DNA from: Jatrophihabitans sp. GAS493
GTDB lineage: Bacteria > Actinomycetota > Actinomycetes > Mycobacteriales > Jatrophihabitantaceae
Direction: 5' to 3'
Assembly: GCF_900230215.1 (NCBI RefSeq)
Contig: NZ_LT907982.1
Span: 1,426,001-1,490,000, forward strand
DNA length: 64,000 bases
Positions within the stretch are counted from its first letter, which is position 1. Each line of letters starts with the position of its first letter. Of this stretch, positions 27,501 through 36,028 are shown piece after piece. The notes under the pieces are model-generated. The model saw only the letters and a program-made list of their open reading frames with translations, was not told the origin of the DNA and ran no database searches. The position numbers were made by a program, and so were the translations under genes.

Positions 27501-27788
27501 CCGGCGGCGAGTCTTTACCAGGGCTTCGTCGTGTCGGTCAGCCGTAACGGCACGCCCTGCGGCACCGCCAGTTACCCCAGCTCGACGCCGAGCGGCACCT
27601 ACACCGTTGCCCTCACCGACACCGATGACTGCCGTGACAGCCCGGGAGATGCGGGCACCTGGTCGGCGAGCGTCAAGTACACCTTCCTCACCGCGGCGAA
27701 GAGTGCGAGCGCCCCGGTCACCGGGTCACCACCCTCCTTCATCCCGGTGACGCCAACCCCTGAGCCCACCCCCGAACCGACTCCCTAA
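24510..27788 (+). CDS. large secreted/anchored protein with fibronectin type III domains
   Basis: 1092 residues. A basic, Ala/Ser-rich cytoplasmic tail (~1-48) precedes one hydrophobic span (AGALLCALLLLVGAVVAASSL), so it is exported and N-terminally anchored. Residues ~75-510 contain repeated short beta segments (GTLLVNKATGEFNVVDTAG, GTLYTLDRTNGTLLAVDLGS) that look like a beta-propeller. After a Pro/Ala-rich hinge come fibronectin-III-like modules (from ~550: TTVTPAARSVNLLWSYPLLD; GLYPNSRYQVVVTAFINGRG; then GLIAGKEYQAEVLVVPP). It ends in a TPEPTPEPTP tail. The TTG start has GGAAGG upstream. It heads the MoxR-DUF58-TgpA operon, so it is a likely cell-surface client or scaffold of that system. 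Confidence 0.7.
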   Translation: MSRHAAIPANRSKAARPADPVPASASASASGSGSVRSDSGRRSTPGLSRRQAGALLCALLLLVGAVVAASSLVKPSKARAFDLFHGSIFLGDDRAPVAVDLTNGKPTVRLLNAYAQVSAESETGIDVVPLNSGTLLVNKATGEFNVVDTAGFVVKTTDGGVALPKVAGQSGTQAVPAGDSAYVIQSGAQNTAVYLVGQTTVEAARTASAQVRPRASVKIAESTAGAAGSAVSANGDLWILSGSATGDRTLRQLSLPANSTDGVELTTVIRGSAPQLGALAVSSSEATGSTTGTSNPGSLGSGDSIALATATTLTRYTQDAQDGTGYHASRFTISGLPGTDRILPATGGVGAQRFLFHGPQGWSLVTTPSSGQSAELTRLTGVAGDADLVAPAISNGTLYTLDRTNGTLLAVDLGSGRSSGVAGMAKYPVVADATGKALESADFVDTYIFARGSRIVVNSPNHRLAVILFTDGKAKPLSIDKSTAVDLNAAGGAAAVADTRTAEQRRQHPAPAPGQPTPAIAAPAQQVNNTAQCTTTTQIPHIPKITTVTPAARSVNLLWSYPLLDSQDCIPSTYTVAVTLVGGSAPKPPGALTVQGQSGANFTGLYPNSRYQVVVTAFINGRGTSSTPTTFTTGREGPAAPTAVQTSADSSGDWTVTWNACNSTLSGCVQAANWSITPTFCDGAGLSSPLSPLVITADPTLSKVTATYPGTASTLGRGVSFAVQGIGPQGDAGATTADSSCVYSWSPLVASAYSLRASQPPTTGFGETSTSTFTLSITGDPVVVGGGAGVQYNYKLLSDGNTVNSQGPTSKTSVVFSGLIAGKEYQAEVLVVPPPHSPASGVVVGPIAMTPAASAWPALTATSTFQSDDDATTGTLSVAIGGLGDGAAGSERYHLGSGTLTCGNTSMNLPQDGSFDPSTPLVFNNINRLLYRGSCTVAGLTLTEAGTGSYFGGTTSPSFADDGVDLGQPPYAGGPNDFTASFDATATNVLVKYVGHDPAASLYQGFVVSVSRNGTPCGTASYPSSTPSGTYTVALTDTDDCRDSPGDAGTWSASVKYTFLTAAKSASAPVTGSPPSFIPVTPTPEPTPEPTP

Positions 27789-27827
27789 TCACGCCAGCAG
27801 ATGAGTAACCCAGCAAGCAGGAGAGAC

Positions 27828-28802
27828 ATGACGAATCCGGACACCGCGGCCACCAACATCGCCCGCGCCGTCGATCGGCTCTGCACCAACATCGGCCAGG
27901 TCATCCAGGGCAAGCCCGAAGTGATCCGCAATGCGGTCATCTGCCTGCTGGCTGAGGGACACCTGCTGATCGAGGACGTCCCGGGCACCGGCAAGACCTC
28001 GCTGGCCCGGGCGCTGGCATCCTCGATCTCGGTCACCTGGAACCGCATCCAGTTCACCCCCGATCTCCTTCCCTCCGACGTCACCGGGGTGGCGATCTTC
28101 AACCAGGGCACGTCGGAGTTCGAGTTCCGTCCCGGCCCCATCTTCGCCAACATCGTGCTGGCCGACGAGATCAACCGCGCCTCCCCCAAGACGCAGTCGG
28201 CGCTGCTGGAGGTGATGGAGGAGGCGACCCTGAGCACCGACGCCACCGTCTACCCGATGGATCGTCCGTTCATGGTCGTCGCGACCCAGAACCCGATCGA
28301 CATGGAGGGCACCTACGTCCTGCCCGAGGCTCAGCTCGACCGGTTCCTGATGAAGCTTACGGTTGGCTACCCGTCGGCGTCGGCCGAGGCGGCGGTGCTG
28401 CGCACCCAGAAGATGGAAGCCACGGTCATCCGGCTGAGGCCGGTCCTCACCGCCAACGACATCGAACGAATCATCAATGAGATCAAGCTGAATGTCGATG
28501 TCTCACCGGTGATCGAGGACTACATCGTCGCGATCGCCGCGGCCACCCGCACCTACTCCGAGCTACGTCTCGGGGTCTCGCCGCGAGGCAGCCTGGCCCT
28601 GCTCCGGGCCGCCCGCGCCGCCGCCGGGGTGGCCGGCCGTTCCTACGTCACACCGGAGGATGTCAAGGAGATGGCGCCGGTCGTGCTCGCCCATCGGTTG
28701 ATCCTGCAGCCGGAGGCCGAGTTGCAGGGACGCACCGCCGCCGAGATCATCACCCGCGCGCTGCAGAGCGTTCCGGTGCCGCGTACGGCGCCCGTCGGAT
28801 AG
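27828..28802 (+). CDS. MoxR-family AAA+ ATPase
   Basis: 324 residues from ATG 27828, with AGGAG five bases upstream (an in-frame ATG at 27801 lacks such a site). Walker A is in EDVPGTGKTSLARALA, Walker B in IVLADEINRASPKTQSALLE. Sensor 1 is in FMVVATQNPIDMEGTYVLPE, and the sensor 2/lid helices include LGVSPRGSLALLRAARA. MoxR ATPases act as chaperones that assemble or activate partner proteins, usually encoded next door with DUF58 and vWA/transglutaminase-type membrane proteins, exactly as here. Confidence 0.92.
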   Translation: MTNPDTAATNIARAVDRLCTNIGQVIQGKPEVIRNAVICLLAEGHLLIEDVPGTGKTSLARALASSISVTWNRIQFTPDLLPSDVTGVAIFNQGTSEFEFRPGPIFANIVLADEINRASPKTQSALLEVMEEATLSTDATVYPMDRPFMVVATQNPIDMEGTYVLPEAQLDRFLMKLTVGYPSASAEAAVLRTQKMEATVIRLRPVLTANDIERIINEIKLNVDVSPVIEDYIVAIAAATRTYSELRLGVSPRGSLALLRAARAAAGVAGRSYVTPEDVKEMAPVVLAHRLILQPEAELQGRTAAEIITRALQSVPVPRTAPVG

Positions 28803-28805
28803 TCC

Positions 28806-29939
28806 ATGACTCGGACCGGGATCATCGCGCTGATCGCCGCGTTGGGAATGCTGACAACGGGGCTCTGGCTGAATTGGGTTGCCTTCTCGGCGATCGGAAT
28901 CAGCTTATTTCTGTTGCTCATTCTCGGTGGAATCAGTGTCGCCCGTCCCTCGCAGCTGACCATTGATCGGCAGATCCAGCCGCCCCGGGTGCCGAAGGGT
29001 TCTCCGGCGATCGCCTTCCTCACCTTCGCCAACCGCGGTCGCAGTAGCGTCGGGGTGACGGTTGCCCGGCAGCCGTTCGGCTCGATCAACGTCCGCACCG
29101 TGATCCCCCGGCTGCGTCGCGGCGAACGGGGGATGCGCACCTATCGCCTGCCGACCACACACCGCGGCATCTTCGACGTCGGGCCGGTCGAGGTGAATCG
29201 GGCCGACCCGTTCGAACTCTTCCGCGTATCCCGCCGCTACGCCGAGGTGGAGCGGATCTGGGTCTATCCGCGGCTGCTCCCCTTCCGTCCGCTTCCGTCG
29301 GGTCAGATCCGCCACCTCGAGGGCCCCTCCTCGGACACCGCGCCGCAGGGCAACATCACCTTCCATCGACTCCGCGACTACAACGTCGGTGACGATCTAC
29401 GTTTGGTTCATTGGCGATCCTCGGCCCGCACCGGCCGGCTGGTCGTGAAACACAACGTCGACACCTCGCAGCCCTACAGCGTGGTGCTGCTCGATCAATC
29501 TTCGTCGGTCTACACGCCTGCGACCTTCGAGTCGGCGGTCGACGTCTGCGCCTCGGTGCTCACCGCCGTCTCCAGCAACAAGGCTCCGGCCGAACTGCGC
29601 AGCACCGACGGGACGATTCTCGGTGGCCCGCGGCTGCGGGACGTGACATCGCTTATCGACTATCTGACCGGTATCAAGGCGTCCGACGCCGCGCCGTTGG
29701 AGGCTCAGCTCCTTGCCCTGCGGCGAGCGCATGGCGGCACGTCGCTGGTGGTCGTCACCGGAGTACTGGACCCCGCCGACCTCCCCGCCGTGGCGGCGCT
29801 GCGGCGTCGCTTCGAGCGGCTCGTCGTCATCTCCATCACCTCGCAGCAGAAAACGCCGATCTCCTTTGCCGGTGTCCGGGTGATCGTCGCCGAGGACGCC
29901 GACGAGGCGTGCGCGCTCTGGAATGTGCAGGGGCGCTAG
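28806..29939 (+). CDS. DUF58 domain-containing membrane protein
   Basis: 377 residues. Two closely spaced hydrophobic helices lie at ~5-45 (GIIALIAALGMLTTGLWLNW; AIGISLFLLLILGGISVA). Next comes a beta-rich segment, then the DUF58 signature around GNITFHRLRDYNVGDDLRLVHWRSSARTG (quoted in part: YNVGDDLRLVHWRSSAR), after which a vWA-like fold runs to the end (VVLLDQSSSVYTP). It is the standard partner of MoxR ATPases. It starts three bases after the moxR stop and ends directly at the TgpA start. Confidence 0.88.
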   Translation: MTRTGIIALIAALGMLTTGLWLNWVAFSAIGISLFLLLILGGISVARPSQLTIDRQIQPPRVPKGSPAIAFLTFANRGRSSVGVTVARQPFGSINVRTVIPRLRRGERGMRTYRLPTTHRGIFDVGPVEVNRADPFELFRVSRRYAEVERIWVYPRLLPFRPLPSGQIRHLEGPSSDTAPQGNITFHRLRDYNVGDDLRLVHWRSSARTGRLVVKHNVDTSQPYSVVLLDQSSSVYTPATFESAVDVCASVLTAVSSNKAPAELRSTDGTILGGPRLRDVTSLIDYLTGIKASDAAPLEAQLLALRRAHGGTSLVVVTGVLDPADLPAVAALRRRFERLVVISITSQQKTPISFAGVRVIVAEDADEACALWNVQGR

Positions 29940-32339
29940 ATGATTCGTCGCCTGATGCCCATGTGCATCTTTCCGCTCGCGGTGATTGCCAACGGCTTCG
30001 CCAGTTCGCCGTGGCTGCGCGCGTTCCCGGCCGCCACACTGGCCCTGCCGCTCTTCGGCGCGGCGCTGATCAGCGTCCTCCTCCCGCTGGTGACGGCCCG
30101 GCTGGGTGCGTCGCTGCTGCGTGGGGTCATCGTCGACATCGCCGCGTTCGTCCTCTATTCACTGGTCGTCGTCCTCGGCGAGCCGCTCGGGTTCGGTGAC
30201 CTCGTGGACGGGCTGGTGCACGGGCCTTCGCAGCTGCTCACCTTCGCCCTGCCGCTGGTGAGCCCGCCGACCCTGATGGTCACGCCGGTGGCGATCTGCT
30301 GGCTGGCCGGGGCGATCGGGGGCGAGGTGCTGAGCCGCCGCCCGAGTTCGCTGGTGCCGTACGCGGGCTGGCTGATCGCATTTGGTATCTCCTACGCCGC
30401 GACCGAGCGGGCCACCGGCATCGACCTGGGCGCCGCGCGGATCATCGAGGCGGAACTCGCCGGAGGACTACTGGCCACGATGGCGCTGCTGCGCCTCGTG
30501 CAGGTATGGACCCGGGACTCAGTCGGGCGGGACGCGACCGAGGGGGATGGCGAGCTCCCGTTACGGCCGCTGCTGGTCGGGGTCGTCTCAACCGTGGTGG
30601 TTGCGGTGCTGGCGGGATTCCTCGTGCAGGCCGATCTCTTCGGGGGAGTGCCGAAGGCGCCGGAGCGGGTGCCGGCGGTGAACCAGGCGGCGCCGGTGAC
30701 GCCGTTGGCCTTCGTCTCGTCGCTTCGGCCGGCGGCCGGTGCCCCGGTTGGCCCGGCGCTGTTCACCGTCTCCACCGATCGGGCGTCGAACGGATACTTC
30801 GCGCTGGCCAGCGTGGATCTCTACGACGGCGACAGTTGGTCGTTCAACCGGACATTCCGCCCCTCGGGAGGTGTCGTACCGGCCGACGTCGACCCGACCC
30901 TGACCCCGGATGTGCAGGAGATATCGCAGGTTTACCGGGTCGCCTCGCCGACGCTGGTCAATTCACCCTGGATGCTCTACCTCAACCGGCCGATGAGCGT
31001 CACCGACCTCGGCATCAACGTCGACTCGATGAGCGGCATGATCGTCCCCGCTGAGGCAGTGCGGGCCGAAGCCAGCTACCAGGTCTCCTCGCTGGCTGAT
31101 GCGCGCACTCTCGCCGGGCTGCCGACGACCTCGCAGCTCGAGGTGGGGGGTGCCCCGATCAACACCCAGCTGCCGGCGTCCATCCGCGCCACGATGCTGA
31201 AGGTGGTCGACTCCTTCTCCAACGAGACCGGCAAGTCAGCCACCTCCTCGGTCGAGTTCCTGCAGGCCCTGGCGGCCGACCTGCGGAACAACTATGGGCT
31301 CTCCGGCGGTCCGTCGACGGCGTCGTCCTCGCCGGCGTCAGACGCCGTCCCCGAGTCGGGGACGCACACCGGCGGCACCAACTTCTCCGACGTGGTGGCC
31401 TCGATCATCGGGCCGCAGCGGGCCGGCACCCCGGAGCAGTTCGCCACCATCTTCGCCCTGGTCGCGCGGCAGCTCGGGGTCCCGGCCCGGGTGGTGACCG
31501 GATTCCGAGTGCAGCCCAGGGGCAGCGATGTGCCCGCCGGTACCTATTCGGTGACGGCGACCCAGGCGACGACCTGGGTCGAGGTTCCGGTGCAGGGCGT
31601 CGGTTGGGTTCCCGTCGACACCGTCCCCGCCTCCTACCTCAACCAGCAGCAGAGCCGCGGTATTGGTGCCGCGGTCCCCACCCCGGCCGCGACGGCGCCC
31701 CCCAGCCAGAATGCGCTGATCGACACGAACAACGGCGGTCACGCGGTCGCCGGCAAGAGCGCAGTGCCGGGCAGCGGCGGCTCCTCCGTGCTACTGACGA
31801 CCCTGCTGGTGGTGGCACTGGCGCTGCTGTTGGCGGCGCTCGTCGTCACGCTGCTGCTACTGCGCAAACGCCGTCGCCGGCGGCGGCGCTCGCAGCTGGC
31901 CGATCCACGGCAGCGACTCATCGGCGCCTGGGCCGAGAGCCTCGACCTGCTGGCCGAGTCCGGCCTCAGTGACATCACACACCTCACCGGCGCTGAGATA
32001 GCGACGCAGACGGCGCTGCACTTCGGTGATGAGTCGGGCGGGCAGATAGCAACACTGGCCCGCTCGGCCGACCGCGCCCTGTACAGCCCGCGGAGCACGA
32101 TCGGTGAGGACGCGGCCGACGATGCCTGGCAGACGCAACTCGCGCTCGCCCGGTCGGTACACGAACAGCTCGGTCGGCGGGAGCAGCTTCTCGCCATGCT
32201 CCGACACTCGACGGTCTCCAGGCCCGCGGCAGGGCCGGAGGGCCCAGCCTCGTGGGATCGCCCGCTGCTGGAAGGCGGGGCGGGGTCTCGATCTGGGCGG
32301 TTAGGGCGACTCTTCGGGTTCTTCGGCCGTCGTCACTGA
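29940..32339 (+). CDS. TgpA-like membrane protein with catalytically degenerate transglutaminase domain
   Basis: 799 residues. N-terminal membrane helices (~1-195) and another span at ~215 precede a large extracytoplasmic domain with the transglutaminase core near 495-565. A second span (~620-642) leads to a basic cytoplasmic tail with a DUF4129-like helical domain. In active members the core reads G-x-C-E-x-F-A. Here it is GTPEQFA with Pro498 in place of Cys, and the DAHAW motif is QATTW with Thr544 in place of His; only Asp560 (GWVPVD) remains. Neighbouring structure (ARQLGVPARVVTGF) is intact. It is therefore probably a pseudoenzyme. It begins immediately after the DUF58 stop, completing the operon. 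Confidence 0.82.
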   Translation: MIRRLMPMCIFPLAVIANGFASSPWLRAFPAATLALPLFGAALISVLLPLVTARLGASLLRGVIVDIAAFVLYSLVVVLGEPLGFGDLVDGLVHGPSQLLTFALPLVSPPTLMVTPVAICWLAGAIGGEVLSRRPSSLVPYAGWLIAFGISYAATERATGIDLGAARIIEAELAGGLLATMALLRLVQVWTRDSVGRDATEGDGELPLRPLLVGVVSTVVVAVLAGFLVQADLFGGVPKAPERVPAVNQAAPVTPLAFVSSLRPAAGAPVGPALFTVSTDRASNGYFALASVDLYDGDSWSFNRTFRPSGGVVPADVDPTLTPDVQEISQVYRVASPTLVNSPWMLYLNRPMSVTDLGINVDSMSGMIVPAEAVRAEASYQVSSLADARTLAGLPTTSQLEVGGAPINTQLPASIRATMLKVVDSFSNETGKSATSSVEFLQALAADLRNNYGLSGGPSTASSSPASDAVPESGTHTGGTNFSDVVASIIGPQRAGTPEQFATIFALVARQLGVPARVVTGFRVQPRGSDVPAGTYSVTATQATTWVEVPVQGVGWVPVDTVPASYLNQQQSRGIGAAVPTPAATAPPSQNALIDTNNGGHAVAGKSAVPGSGGSSVLLTTLLVVALALLLAALVVTLLLLRKRRRRRRRSQLADPRQRLIGAWAESLDLLAESGLSDITHLTGAEIATQTALHFGDESGGQIATLARSADRALYSPRSTIGEDAADDAWQTQLALARSVHEQLGRREQLLAMLRHSTVSRPAAGPEGPASWDRPLLEGGAGSRSGRLGRLFGFFGRRH

Positions 32340-32404
32340 CATCGCCAACGGTCCCGGACCGTCTGAGGCACCAGAGTCGACTCCGGGCGGGAGGGCGATC
32401 TGCG

Positions 32405-34999
32405 CTAGTGGGTGGCGCGGTCCGACTTTCGCGGCGCGAGGGACTCGCCGATCCGATACCGCTCCTGATAGCCCTCGACGATCGCCAATAGTCGATTGGT
32501 CGCTGTCGTCGCTCCGGCCGTCGGCCAGAGCAGCGTCTCGTCGTCGGTGGCGTGGGCGACCAGGAGGCTGCGGTCGCTCTCGGTGCGGCTGTCGGGCAGC
32601 GGCCGGAGTTGAATGCTCCGCACGTCGCTCCAGTCGAGGGTGACGCTGCGGAAGCCGTCGCGCGTCCGTATCCCGACGTCATCGACCGTCAGCGTGCGGC
32701 GGGCTTTGACGCACACCAGGCTGGTGACGAGCGCAAGTGCGACGACCACCAGCAGGACCAGGCCGGTGTGGGAGGTGGAGCCGCCGAGGCTGGCGATCGC
32801 GTAGAGGAAGAGCGAGATGAGGACGGCACCCCACAGGATTCCGCCGACCCAGAAGACCCCGGGATTGTCGGCCGCCGTGTGTGACCAGGACTTCAGTAGC
32901 AGGTGCGGAGGCAGTGACTTGACGTCGACTGGCTCGGTGGAGTCAGCCGGTCGGGCGGAGATCGCTTCCGTGCGCACGGCCGGGGCAGCCTGGTTGAAGG
33001 CCGGAGGTGCCAGCGGAGTCGAGGCCGTCGGAATCAGCGCTGGATGGGTGGTCGCCTCGGCTTCGTCGTCGGTCGCGTCGACTGCCGGCTCGCTGACCGT
33101 CTCGTTGGGCTGCTCCGGGACCTGCTCGGACGGGTGCGCAACCATGTCCAACCCGGAGTGCGCACGCGCGGGCTCATCGGTAAGCCCGGGCTCGGGGGTG
33201 AGGTCGTAGGTACCCGGTTGAGCCGGCCGGGGGTGGGCCGACTCGACCTCCAACTCGTCCATGCCATCGAAGAGGTCGGGCCCACGGTGCTGGCCGGCGG
33301 CCTGGGTGGGCGGTATCCCGATGGGCGGTATCCCGATGGGCGGAATCGGGTACTGCACGATCACAGGTTCGGACCAGGAACTGCTCGCCGCCGCCAGCAC
33401 CGGCGCGGGGGGCGCAGTGTGGGCCGCGCGGAGCGGTTCCGGCTCTGGCTCTGGCTCTGGTTCTGGGTCTGGTTCTGGTTCGGGCTCTGGTTCGGTTTCG
33501 AGCTCTGGTTCTGCCGGTGCCGCCGCCGGTTCGGCCGCTGCCTCCGCATCGGTCGGGGCTTCCGGCTTGGCCGGAGCACCAACGTCGATCGCTTCCGCGG
33601 CCTGAAACTCCTCTCGGGAGGCGGCCAGCGGGTCCACAAACTCGGTTGTTCCGGGATTCACGACGAGCATCCGCACGAAGGGAATCGGTGTCGGGGGTGC
33701 GGCGACCGACGGCGTGGGGGCCGCGGTAGCGAATACCGTCGAAGCGATCAGCGGCTCGGTTGCTATCGCGGCCTCCGCGACGGCGGGTTTTTCGGCGGCG
33801 ACCGGGGCATCGGCGGCGACCGGGACTTCAGCAACTACTGGTTCGTCGGCGACGACTGGGACTTCAGCAACTACTGGGTCGTCGGCAACGACCGGTTCTT
33901 CGTGAGGGGGCCGGGTTTCGATGAAGCTGGATTCGAACCTGTCGACCGCGGGCGCAGGCGTGGCCTCCGGAGCGGGCGGAATGAATACGGGCTCGGGCTC
34001 GACCATGGCGACCGGCTCGATTGCCGGGATCGGCTCGGGCACGGCGATCACCTCGCGGTGCTTGACCGGTCCCGGCAGCCGGCTGATCGACGGCTGGCTC
34101 CCTATCGTCGCCGTACCCCCGGCCCCGCGAACCAGGAACTGGGTCTGCGGCCACCCCTGCGCCTGCTCGACCTGCGCAAGTTCGGCCGCGAACTCGGCAG
34201 CCGTCTCCGGACGGTGATCCTTGTCCTTCGACATCGCCGCGATGAGCAGATCGGAGAGCTGGACGGGCACGCCTTGGGCCAGCACCGGGCGCACCGGGTC
34301 TCGCAGAATCCGTAGGATCACCGACGCTGGCGACTCACCCTCGTAAGCACGAAAAGCGGACTGTCCGGAGACCAACTGGTAGAGGGTCGAGGCCAACTCA
34401 TAGACGTCTGTCGCGGCGGAGGTCTGCTTCCCCTCCAGCAACTCCGGTGCGGCGTGCAGCGTGGTGAAGTCGAAGAGGCCGGCCGTCGTCTCGCTGGCCG
34501 ACTGCAGCATCGCAACCCCGAAATCGGCCAGGGCCGGCTCTCCGAACTCGGTGATCAGGATGTTCTGCGGCTTGACGTCGCGGTGCAGTATCTGTGAACG
34601 GTGGGCCGTCTCCAGTGCCCCCGAGACCTTGATCGCGATCGACACGGCCTCGTCTGCTGGCATCCCCTCGCCGCCGCGAATCCGGTCGGAGACCGAACCG
34701 ACACAGAGCTCCAATACGAGCACGGGCCGCCCGTCGGGGGTCTGAAAGGTTCGATAGAGCGTGACGATGTTGGGGTGCGAGCTCAGCGCCCCGAGCGCGA
34801 TCGACTCACGGTGAAACGACTCCAGCGCCCGAGGCGAGACGTCGCGCACGTTCAACAGTTTCAGGGCGACCGCGCGCCCGGTGCTGCTCTCCTTGGCGCG
34901 GAAGACCGTCGCCAGGCTGCCGATGCCGATCTCCGACACGTCGACGAAGCCAGGGAAGAGCGACGTCTCGCCGCCCCGCTCCCTGCGCCAGCGTGCCAT
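32405..34999 (-). CDS. membrane serine/threonine protein kinase with repeat-rich linker and C-terminal PH-like domain
   Basis: 864 residues. Kinase domain ~15-275: glycine loop IGIGSLATVFRAK, Lys47 (AVALKLL), HRD at 139-141 with Asn146 (LHRDVKPQNILI), DFG from Asp159, and APE as HAAPELLEG. Residues ~300-690 form a low-complexity linker with Val-Val-Ala-Asp/Glu-x-Pro repeats, a long (Pro-Glu)n tract and a Pro-Ile-Gly-Ile-Pro repeat. Two hydrophobic spans (~735-790) follow (VGGILWGAVLISLFLYAIAS; GLVLLVVVALALVTSLVCV). A small PH-like domain comes after them (RRTLTVDDVGIRTRDGFRSV, LDWSDVRSIQL). It converges on the MoxR-DUF58-TgpA operon, and such kinases often sit in or beside these loci. Relevant substrates are unknown. 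Confidence 0.85.
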   Translation of the reverse strand: MARWRRERGGETSLFPGFVDVSEIGIGSLATVFRAKESSTGRAVALKLLNVRDVSPRALESFHRESIALGALSSHPNIVTLYRTFQTPDGRPVLVLELCVGSVSDRIRGGEGMPADEAVSIAIKVSGALETAHRSQILHRDVKPQNILITEFGEPALADFGVAMLQSASETTAGLFDFTTLHAAPELLEGKQTSAATDVYELASTLYQLVSGQSAFRAYEGESPASVILRILRDPVRPVLAQGVPVQLSDLLIAAMSKDKDHRPETAAEFAAELAQVEQAQGWPQTQFLVRGAGGTATIGSQPSISRLPGPVKHREVIAVPEPIPAIEPVAMVEPEPVFIPPAPEATPAPAVDRFESSFIETRPPHEEPVVADDPVVAEVPVVADEPVVAEVPVAADAPVAAEKPAVAEAAIATEPLIASTVFATAAPTPSVAAPPTPIPFVRMLVVNPGTTEFVDPLAASREEFQAAEAIDVGAPAKPEAPTDAEAAAEPAAAPAEPELETEPEPEPEPDPEPEPEPEPEPLRAAHTAPPAPVLAAASSSWSEPVIVQYPIPPIGIPPIGIPPTQAAGQHRGPDLFDGMDELEVESAHPRPAQPGTYDLTPEPGLTDEPARAHSGLDMVAHPSEQVPEQPNETVSEPAVDATDDEAEATTHPALIPTASTPLAPPAFNQAAPAVRTEAISARPADSTEPVDVKSLPPHLLLKSWSHTAADNPGVFWVGGILWGAVLISLFLYAIASLGGSTSHTGLVLLVVVALALVTSLVCVKARRTLTVDDVGIRTRDGFRSVTLDWSDVRSIQLRPLPDSRTESDRSLLVAHATDDETLLWPTAGATTATNRLLAIVEGYQERYRIGESLAPRKSDRATH

Positions 35000-35031
35000 T
35001 CACTCTCCCGACTCACTGAGACCGATTCTCC

Positions 35032-35056
35032 GGCGCGCGCCCTTAGGCAGCGCGCC
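35032..35056. terminator. short GC hairpin between the VOC and kinase genes
   Basis: 7-bp arms GGCGCGC (35032-35038) and GCGCGCC (35050-35056) flank an 11-base loop in the 129-base gap. No T run follows, so it may be a weak terminator or a chance hairpin in GC-rich DNA. Confidence 0.3.
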
Positions 35057-35128
35057 CGCTCACTGGCAGGGTATCAACGGCCGCGCTAACGGGCACCACA
35101 CATCGGTGCGGACTCAGTACGCCAGCGG

Positions 35129-35917
35129 CTAACCCGCCTCGGCCGGGGCCTGTAGGAGTCTGAACGCGGCGCCGGTCGGATCGACCATGTCGGCGACCCG
35201 TCCGAACGGAGTGTCTTCAGCCGCGCGAACCACCGTGCCGCCGAGTTCGACCGCTTGGGCCACCGCCGCGTCGGTGTTGGCGACGGCGAAGTAGACGGCC
35301 CAGTGCGACGGCACCTCGGCCGGCAGGAATCCGCTTGAATCCATCATCCCGGCGACGGCCTCGCCGTTCACCGTGCCGGTGGAGTAACGGAAGTCGTCGG
35401 CGTCGGACATGACATCGAGCTTCCAACCGAAAACGGTCGTGTAGAACGATGTCGAGGCGGCGTAGTTCTTGCTGTGGAACTCGTCCCACGTGACTGAACC
35501 GGGTTCGTTGTACTTCTGGAACCCGGTGTGTTTGCCAGGCTGCCAGAGCCCGAACATGCCGCCGGCCGGGTCTTGCAAGATAGCCATCGAGCCAAGGTCC
35601 ATGACCTCCATCGGCGGCGAGATGACCTGCGCGCCCGCCGCGCTCGCGGAGGCCGTCGTGGCGTCGATGTTGTCGGTGGAGATATAGGTGTTCCAGCGGT
35701 CTGGACCCATCTCAGACGGATTGGCGTTCTCCATCATGCCGGCCACGCCGTGGCCGTCGGAGAAGAAGTTCACGTAGCCGCCGAAATCGGGGCCACCGTC
35801 GACGTTGGTCCAGCCCAAGATGCCACCGTAGAAGGCCTTGGCCTTCTCGACATCTGAACTGAGCAGGTCGACCCAGCAGGGTGTTCCGGGTGCGAAGGGT
35901 GTGTCTCTGGTGGTCAT
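35129..35917 (-). CDS. VOC-family (glyoxalase-like) protein, two domains
   Basis: 262 residues from ATG 35917, chosen because AGGAG lies nine bases upstream; the longer frame to 35989 has no such site. Two vicinal-oxygen-chelate modules are visible: GTPCWVDLLSSDVEKAKAFY with VNFFSDGHGVAGMM, and VTWDEFHSKNYAASTSFYTT with TVNGEAVAGMM. It is close to the actinobacterial group annotated as hydroxylases or 27-kDa antigen-like proteins (CFP-30 type). The metal ligands cannot be assigned with certainty and the substrate is unknown. Confidence 0.82.
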   Translation of the reverse strand: MTTRDTPFAPGTPCWVDLLSSDVEKAKAFYGGILGWTNVDGGPDFGGYVNFFSDGHGVAGMMENANPSEMGPDRWNTYISTDNIDATTASASAAGAQVISPPMEVMDLGSMAILQDPAGGMFGLWQPGKHTGFQKYNEPGSVTWDEFHSKNYAASTSFYTTVFGWKLDVMSDADDFRYSTGTVNGEAVAGMMDSSGFLPAEVPSHWAVYFAVANTDAAVAQAVELGGTVVRAAEDTPFGRVADMVDPTGAAFRLLQAPAEAG

Positions 35918-36028
35918 GTCAGTTGCTCCTGAGCGTAGGGCGATAGGCAAGGCGCGAACAGAAACAACCCTAGGCCGGGGGTACGACATGGTCGAGAGTC
36001 ATAAGACCCTTCGAAGGGCGCGCCTCGG

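Noticed and set aside
33044-34315. 423-residue open frame antisense to the kinase linker
   Set aside because: Its Gly/Arg/Trp repeats mirror the kinase's Pro-Glu repeats; no domain, start site or independent support.
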